Positions 6,558 through 10,674 of a DNA stretch of 10,674 nt are shown here, in pieces (position 1 is the first letter of the stretch; every line of letters begins with the position of its first letter). The position numbers and the translations under genes are program-made. The notes under the pieces are model-generated. The model was not told where the DNA came from and did no database searches. It worked only from the letters and a program-made list of their open reading frames with translations. Source of the stretch: Planctomycetaceae bacterium UBA6172 (GTDB lineage Bacteria; Planctomycetota; Planctomycetia; Pirellulales; Pirellulaceae); assembly GCA_002422955.1 (NCBI GenBank), contig DITY01000036.1, forward strand, positions 1 to 10,674, in the 5' to 3' direction.

Positions 6558-6711
6558 CGAATAAACCCCCGTGAGCGAACGGACTTGAACTGCTTAGATT
6601 ACCCTATAGCAGTGGATTCTGCCGCTGGGCATCGCTTTCGGATTGGGCGATCTGGTTAAAGTTTGCGGCCATTCCCGAACCTGACGCTCCTCCGTTTTCC
6701 TGCTTCATCTG
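6558..6711. promoter_or_regulatory. Divergent intergenic region upstream of the lipoprotein and the 681-residue protein
   Basis: These 154 bp are the longest gap in the window and must carry at least the lipoprotein promoter. They include an AT-richer patch around 6585-6610 (TTGAAC at 6585-6590, TATAGC at 6605-6610), whose 14-base spacing is too short for a standard sigma-70 promoter. The pentamers CTGCT and AGCAG flank this patch at 6590-6612 as a small imperfect dyad. On the minus strand, TATAGG and TAATCT are possible -10 boxes without a clear -35. No Shine-Dalgarno sequence precedes ATG 6712. Confidence 0.3.
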
Positions 6712-8757
6712 ATGTCGTCGCCTACTCGCAATCAAAAATCGAAATCGTCTCCCAAATCACGCAAGCGGAGCGAAGCCCTGGTTGCCGCCCCTGGCGAAGC
6801 CTTGGTGGAGCAGGTGCCGTTGACGGATGCGGGGGAGGATGCGCCGCTGACGAGCCCCGCGGAGGCGTCAGCCAATGGCGAGAATATGCCAGACAACGAG
6901 TCGTCTGCGGAGGTCGCTTCCGTCGCCGGGGATTGGCAATCGCCGCCCTGGGCGGAGATCGCCAAACGGATCGTGAAGCGCTTTGAGCGAGGGCGGCTGA
7001 GCAAGCTGTTTCGCGTGGGTGAGCTGAGCGGCAAGGCGACGTCGCCGGCCGCGCTGTTGGGCGGTTTGGCGGTCGCGCAGTGCGAACCGATTTCGCCGCG
7101 GCAACGGATGCTCGCCGAACTCGCCTGGGGTGAACGCCCGAAAGGCAACTCGGTCTTCAAGGGTTCGTGGACGGATGCCGTCGCCGAATTTTTGGTGGCG
7201 GTTACGAGCCCCACATCAGCGGACGGCTTGGATTTACAGATTTTGGCCGATGCGGTGTTGTGGGCGCACGCGTTGCCGGCGTTGATGGAGGATCTGAGCG
7301 AATCGCAGTGGAAATCGCTGTGCCAATCGCTCGATTCGCTGGCCCGTGACGGATTGGCCGTGCGTGACCCGCTGTCGATCGAGCGGCTGATCGCGGGCGA
7401 ATTGGCCCTGGTGCTTCGCTTCCGTCTCGAGGATTTGGCTAGTGATTCGTTGGCGGCCAGCGCGGTCGATGCGTTGGAAGCCTGGCTGGATGGCGGCGAG
7501 GATGCGGTCGCCGCGGCGCTTTGCGAGGCGGGACGTGAGGCGCGTCTGGTGATCGCCTCGGTGCTGCGGCAACGGGCCCTGGCGAAAGCGACCCTGGGCC
7601 GCAAAGTCAAACGGAAGCAACTTGGCGTCGCCATCGATTTGGCCTGCTGGGTCGCCGCGATGACTCGCCGTGACGGCACGCCGGTCTTTTCGTGGCTGGC
7701 CAAGAACGGCGTTCGTGACGACGTGGCCCCCGGCGGGCTATTCGACGCGATGAAGTCTCTGGCCCCCGAACTGTTGGGGCCGGCCGTGGATGCGACGCTG
7801 GGCCGCGGCCACAGCGACGGCAAGTTGTCCTGGGCCGTATCGCTTCCCGAGTCATTGTGGTTCAGCGAAGCGGCCCGGATCGGCGCGATGTTGACGGAGT
7901 GGGACGTCCGCCGAGGACGCGTTTACGTCGATTATTCCGCTGACACATTTCAGCTGGAAATCGAGTACGGTCGCGGCGTTGCGGTGCTGGGCTGCTGGGA
8001 CGTCAAGGTCGAGGTCGACGGAGGGGAACAGTCTCCGGCCGAACCCTGGGCCCTGACCTGCGAATACACCGACGACGATGTCCATTATCTGGAGTTCGAG
8101 CAGCATTGGACGGGTGAAGTGAAGGTCCAGCGGCAATTGCTGGTCCTCCGCGAAGACCGCTGCGTGTTGCTGGCCGATGCCGTGATTCGGAGCGAGGATC
8201 GGCCTTCGGCGCGGATCGCTTGTTGGTCGCGGGTGCCGATCGATACGGCGTTGACGGTCCGTTCGCAGGCGGAAACCAATGAGCTGTGGTTGGAAGATGC
8301 GGCCGGACGTCGGCGCGGCCTGGCGTTGTCACTGCAAACTCACGAATGGCGAATCGGCCGATCGGCCGTGGGGCTGGAAGTTGACCCGGAGAATCGGTTG
8401 CTGCTGTTGGCCACCAGCCAACCGCCCAGCGACAACGGCGGGGGGGTGTATTTGCCGCTGTGGTTCGATTTCCAGCCGCGGCGTTTCGAGCGTCCACGGA
8501 CGTACCGCCGCCTGACAGTAGGCGACGCGTTGCGAATCGTCGATGCGGACGAAGCGGTCGCGCACCGCATCCAGATGGGGAGTGAACAGTGGTTGGTCTA
8601 TCGGTCGCTGCGTGGCGAGCGGAACCGGACCTACTTGGGCAAGCATCTGATCGCCGACTTCCAGTGCGGCCGATTCCACCCTGGCGATGGTTCGATCGAG
8701 GACTTGGTAACGATCACGAGCCACGACCATGGGACCGGCGAGGCGGATGACGCGTAA
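6712..8757 (+). CDS. Large unknown protein with helical N-terminal half and beta-rich C-terminal half
   Basis: The 681-residue product has no signal peptide and no membrane segment, and I do not recognise a family. Residues 1-20 are rich in Lys, Ser and Arg and 21-75 are an acidic, low-complexity stretch, so the first 75 residues are probably disordered. Residues 80-400 look mostly alpha-helical, with many Leu/Ala-rich amphipathic segments. From about residue 400 the sequence alternates in a beta pattern (VYVDYSADTFQLEIEYG, YLEFEQHWTGEVKVQRQLLVL), reminiscent of the helical-plus-beta-sandwich layout of heparinase II/III-like and related polysaccharide-binding proteins. This resemblance is one of overall pattern only, and no catalytic residues can be named. 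The start at ATG 6712 has no Shine-Dalgarno sequence. It converges on argF with a 15-bp gap. It is probably a planctomycete-conserved hypothetical protein. Confidence 0.82.
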   Translation: MSSPTRNQKSKSSPKSRKRSEALVAAPGEALVEQVPLTDAGEDAPLTSPAEASANGENMPDNESSAEVASVAGDWQSPPWAEIAKRIVKRFERGRLSKLFRVGELSGKATSPAALLGGLAVAQCEPISPRQRMLAELAWGERPKGNSVFKGSWTDAVAEFLVAVTSPTSADGLDLQILADAVLWAHALPALMEDLSESQWKSLCQSLDSLARDGLAVRDPLSIERLIAGELALVLRFRLEDLASDSLAASAVDALEAWLDGGEDAVAAALCEAGREARLVIASVLRQRALAKATLGRKVKRKQLGVAIDLACWVAAMTRRDGTPVFSWLAKNGVRDDVAPGGLFDAMKSLAPELLGPAVDATLGRGHSDGKLSWAVSLPESLWFSEAARIGAMLTEWDVRRGRVYVDYSADTFQLEIEYGRGVAVLGCWDVKVEVDGGEQSPAEPWALTCEYTDDDVHYLEFEQHWTGEVKVQRQLLVLREDRCVLLADAVIRSEDRPSARIACWSRVPIDTALTVRSQAETNELWLEDAAGRRRGLALSLQTHEWRIGRSAVGLEVDPENRLLLLATSQPPSDNGGGVYLPLWFDFQPRRFERPRTYRRLTVGDALRIVDADEAVAHRIQMGSEQWLVYRSLRGERNRTYLGKHLIADFQCGRFHPGDGSIEDLVTITSHDHGTGEADDA

Positions 8758-8772
8758 TCCGTAGTCGGCTGA

Positions 8773-9711
8773 TCACTTCGGCACATTCTGCTCGACCCAG
8801 TCCCGGGCGAGCATCCAGACCAACAGCCCTTTTTGCGCGTGCATGCGGTTGCCGGCTTGGACGATCACATCGCTTTGCGGACCGTCGATCACCCCATCGG
8901 TGATTTCTTGGCCCCGCACCGCGGGCAGGCAGTGTTGGACTCGGGCGTGCCGTGGCGCCGACTTCATCAACTTCTCATCGACGCGGTAATCGGCGAACAC
9001 TGCGCGACGTTCAGCCTGTTCGGCTTCTTGTCCCATGCTGGTCCAGACGTCGGTGTAGATCACATCCGCGTCGGTGACGGCTTCGTGAGGGTCGCGCAGA
9101 CGCCGGAATTTCGCTTCGGGGTAGGCTTGGAGAATGCGGTTACACCAGGCTTCGTCGATGTCGTAGCCGTCGGGGCAGGCGAGCGTGAAGGACATGTCCA
9201 GCATCACGGACGCCAACATCAGCGAGCGGGCGACATTGTTGCCATCACCGACGAAGACGACGTGCCGTCCGCTTAAGTCACCGAAGGTTTCCTGCATCGT
9301 CATCACATCGGCGATCGCTTGGCAGGGATGGCTGAGGTCGGTCAACCCATTGACCACTGGGACCACGTTGAAAGCGGCGAGCCGGCGGACCGACTCGTGG
9401 CTTTTGGCGCGGCAGACGACCATGTCGACGTACTGGCCGAGCACGCGCGAGAAGTCGGAAAACGATTCGCGTCTGCCCCAACCGACTTCCTCGCCCAGGA
9501 ACAGGCTGTTGCCTCCCAGTTGTGCGATGCCAGCCTCGAAACTGACCCGCGTCCGCAGGCTGGGCTTCTCGAACAGCAGCGCTAGCACCTTGCGAGCCAG
9601 GATCGGCGGACGGTCGCCTTGGGCCAAGCGTCGTTTGAGTTCGAAGCCGGTAGCGAGGATCTGCCGGAGGTCGTCGCGGGTGATGTCGAAGAGGGTTTCT
9701 AAATGTTGCAT
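8773..9711 (-). CDS. argF: Ornithine carbamoyltransferase
   Basis: ArgF makes citrulline from ornithine and carbamoyl phosphate, the sixth step of arginine synthesis, as a cytoplasmic trimer. The 312 residues fit the family. The carbamoyl-phosphate loop is SLRTR at 51-55, preceded by FEKP; DLSHPCQA at 125-132 gives the HPCQ motif; DVWTSMGQE at 221-229 is the ornithine-binding SMG loop; and HCLP at 260-263 holds the Cys that contacts ornithine. SMG plus HCLP argues for ornithine rather than acetyl- or succinylornithine as substrate. One detail differs from many OTCases: the usual GRGES-like loop reads GRRESFSDFSRVL (79-91). The ATG at 9711-9709 lies 3 bases after the stop of the ArgD-like gene on the same strand, so the two are surely co-transcribed. 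No Shine-Dalgarno sequence stands out, consistent with translation coupled to the upstream gene. Confidence 0.97.
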   Translation of the reverse strand: MQHLETLFDITRDDLRQILATGFELKRRLAQGDRPPILARKVLALLFEKPSLRTRVSFEAGIAQLGGNSLFLGEEVGWGRRESFSDFSRVLGQYVDMVVCRAKSHESVRRLAAFNVVPVVNGLTDLSHPCQAIADVMTMQETFGDLSGRHVVFVGDGNNVARSLMLASVMLDMSFTLACPDGYDIDEAWCNRILQAYPEAKFRRLRDPHEAVTDADVIYTDVWTSMGQEAEQAERRAVFADYRVDEKLMKSAPRHARVQHCLPAVRGQEITDGVIDGPQSDVIVQAGNRMHAQKGLLVWMLARDWVEQNVPK

Positions 9712-9714
9712 CGT

Positions 9715-10674
9715 TTACGACTCGATCGTTTCACGTTCCACCATCTCCAACCCGGAACGGAGCCGCGTGAAGATTTCGGTGAGATTATTCGCAGTGACGC
9801 TCAGCGGCGGACATGCCAGCAGGGTTGTGTCGGTCGTGACCGCCACCCGGAGGCCCGCACGGCCACACGCGGCGGCGATCCCGTGAGCGTCGATATCCGA
9901 CCGCAGCACGGCCCACAGCCCCCGACATTCGATATCGGCAAGGAACTCGAAGCCCTCGACCAGTTCTTGCAATCCGACATGCCAGATATCCGCGAGTGCG
10001 ATCGCCTGTTCGGGGCCGCCGAGCGATTCGATCCCCGCGACGGTCGCGCGGATGATTTCAAGCAATAGAGGATAATCTGAATCGCCGCGATTGCTCGAAT
10101 CGTCCGCGATCGCGATCGCGGCGTGGTCCTCCCGCGTCACCATCACCAGGCCTCCCGGCAGTCCGCCGGTCCAGCCGGCGGAGGCCACGACGATGTCAGG
10201 ACGAATCTCGGCGGTCTGGTAGTAGAACCAGCGTCCGCTGATCGCCGCCGGGAGCCGGGTTTCGTCGAGGATCAGCAGCAGGTTTTTCGCGTCGCAAAGC
10301 TCACGCAACTTCGGCAGATAGTCCGCGTCCCAGGCGCCGCCGCCGCGGTTCCAGTCGACCGGCGCGAGCATGATCGCCGCGGTTTGAGAATCGATCGACT
10401 TTTCGATCGCCCTCAAGTCGCCGGGGGCGACGTGCCGAAATCCGGGGACGAGCGGCCCCAGCGAACCCTGGCGTTCGAACGTGCCGGACGCGGAACGACA
10501 AGCGAGCGTGTCACCCAAGTCGCTGCCGAGCAGGGTGATCACGCGATACGCGTCACGGGCGGCAGCCCCCCGATCGCCGCGGGATGTGGCTTCGCCAGAC
10601 AGACCAACTCGCCGCGCCAACTGAATCGCTAGGTCAATGGCCTCCGACGCGGAAGGGAGCAGTCGGACCTCAGC
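9715..10674 (-). CDS. ArgD-like class III aminotransferase homologue lacking the PLP lysine (5' end beyond right edge)
   Basis: The frame is open from the stop at 9717-9715 to the right edge (319 codons), so the N-terminus is missing; the first in-frame TTG at 10620 is internal. The order of segments follows acetylornithine aminotransferase: PSASEAIDLAIQLAR corresponds to SGAEANEAAIKLAR, then DLRAIEKSIDSQTAAIML, YLPKLRELCDAKNLLLILDE, GRWFYYQTAEIRPDI, and RGLWAVL near the end. The key positions are changed. DIVVASAGWTGGLPGG replaces the family's xxAKGLGGGxPIG, putting Ala (codon 10179-10177) where the Schiff-base lysine belongs. DETR replaces DEVQ, APVDWNRGG replaces EPxQGEGG, the STFGGNP segment is not recognisable, and the LRLLPPL arginine is lost. 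The frame is intact and GC-rich at third positions like its neighbours. It is probably a non-catalytic paralogue in an operon with argF; a true ArgD would then lie elsewhere. Confidence 0.82.
   Translation of the reverse strand, partial: AEVRLLPSASEAIDLAIQLARRVGLSGEATSRGDRGAAARDAYRVITLLGSDLGDTLACRSASGTFERQGSLGPLVPGFRHVAPGDLRAIEKSIDSQTAAIMLAPVDWNRGGGAWDADYLPKLRELCDAKNLLLILDETRLPAAISGRWFYYQTAEIRPDIVVASAGWTGGLPGGLVMVTREDHAAIAIADDSSNRGDSDYPLLLEIIRATVAGIESLGGPEQAIALADIWHVGLQELVEGFEFLADIECRGLWAVLRSDIDAHGIAAACGRAGLRVAVTTDTTLLACPPLSVTANNLTEIFTRLRSGLEMVERETIES

Noticed and set aside
6217..6564. Gly/Ser-rich plus-strand frame of 115 residues
   Set aside because: It is the antisense shadow of the proline-rich linker of the minus-strand lipoprotein.
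9715..10674. Calling the ArgD-like gene a pseudogene
   Set aside because: There is no stop or frameshift in at least 319 codons and its codon use matches its neighbours, so loss of catalytic residues is better described as a possible pseudoenzyme.

Overview
This is a high-GC bacterial window. It looks like a planctomycete, most likely of the Pirellulaceae / Rhodopirellula type, and that assignment is an inference from three things: the style of ArgH and ArgF, the exported proteins with long proline-rich stretches (including a YdjY-domain lipoprotein), and several conserved-looking proteins of no recognisable family. No RNA gene, CRISPR array, insertion sequence or phage gene was seen. No stretch longer than about 300 bases lacks a gene.

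Layout from left to right. (1) A minus-strand exported, proline-rich protein runs off the left edge (1-262). It diverges from argH across a 44-bp gap. (2) A plus-strand run reads argH (307-1698), an unknown membrane-anchored protein (1750-2670), a type III polyketide synthase that overlaps it by 14 bp (2657-3898), a spacer made of a 15-bp tandem repeat that may encode a 33-residue peptide, a stand-alone NAD(P)HX epimerase nnrE (4008-4724), and a small unknown protein with a C-terminal membrane segment (about 4826-5287). (3) Convergent to this run is a minus-strand YdjY-type lipoprotein (5394-6557). (4) Across a 154-bp divergent intergenic region is a large unknown plus-strand protein (6712-8757). 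(5) Convergent to that, on the minus strand, are argF (8773-9711) and, 3 bp upstream of it, an ArgD-like class III aminotransferase homologue that runs off the right edge.

How the genes fit together. ArgF (ornithine to citrulline) and ArgH (argininosuccinate to arginine) are the sixth and eighth steps of arginine synthesis; argG is not in the window. The ArgD-like protein sits where an acetylornithine aminotransferase would be expected, but the position of the PLP-binding lysine is alanine and other cofactor and substrate motifs are altered. It therefore looks like a non-catalytic paralogue. The type III PKS has its full Cys-His-Asn triad and the GFGPG motif, so it should be active, but no tailoring enzymes lie beside it. 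The most unusual points are the degenerate aminotransferase in an operon with argF, the repeat-encoded SQHRA mini-ORF linking the PKS gene to nnrE, and the PKS translationally overlapping an unknown anchored protein.
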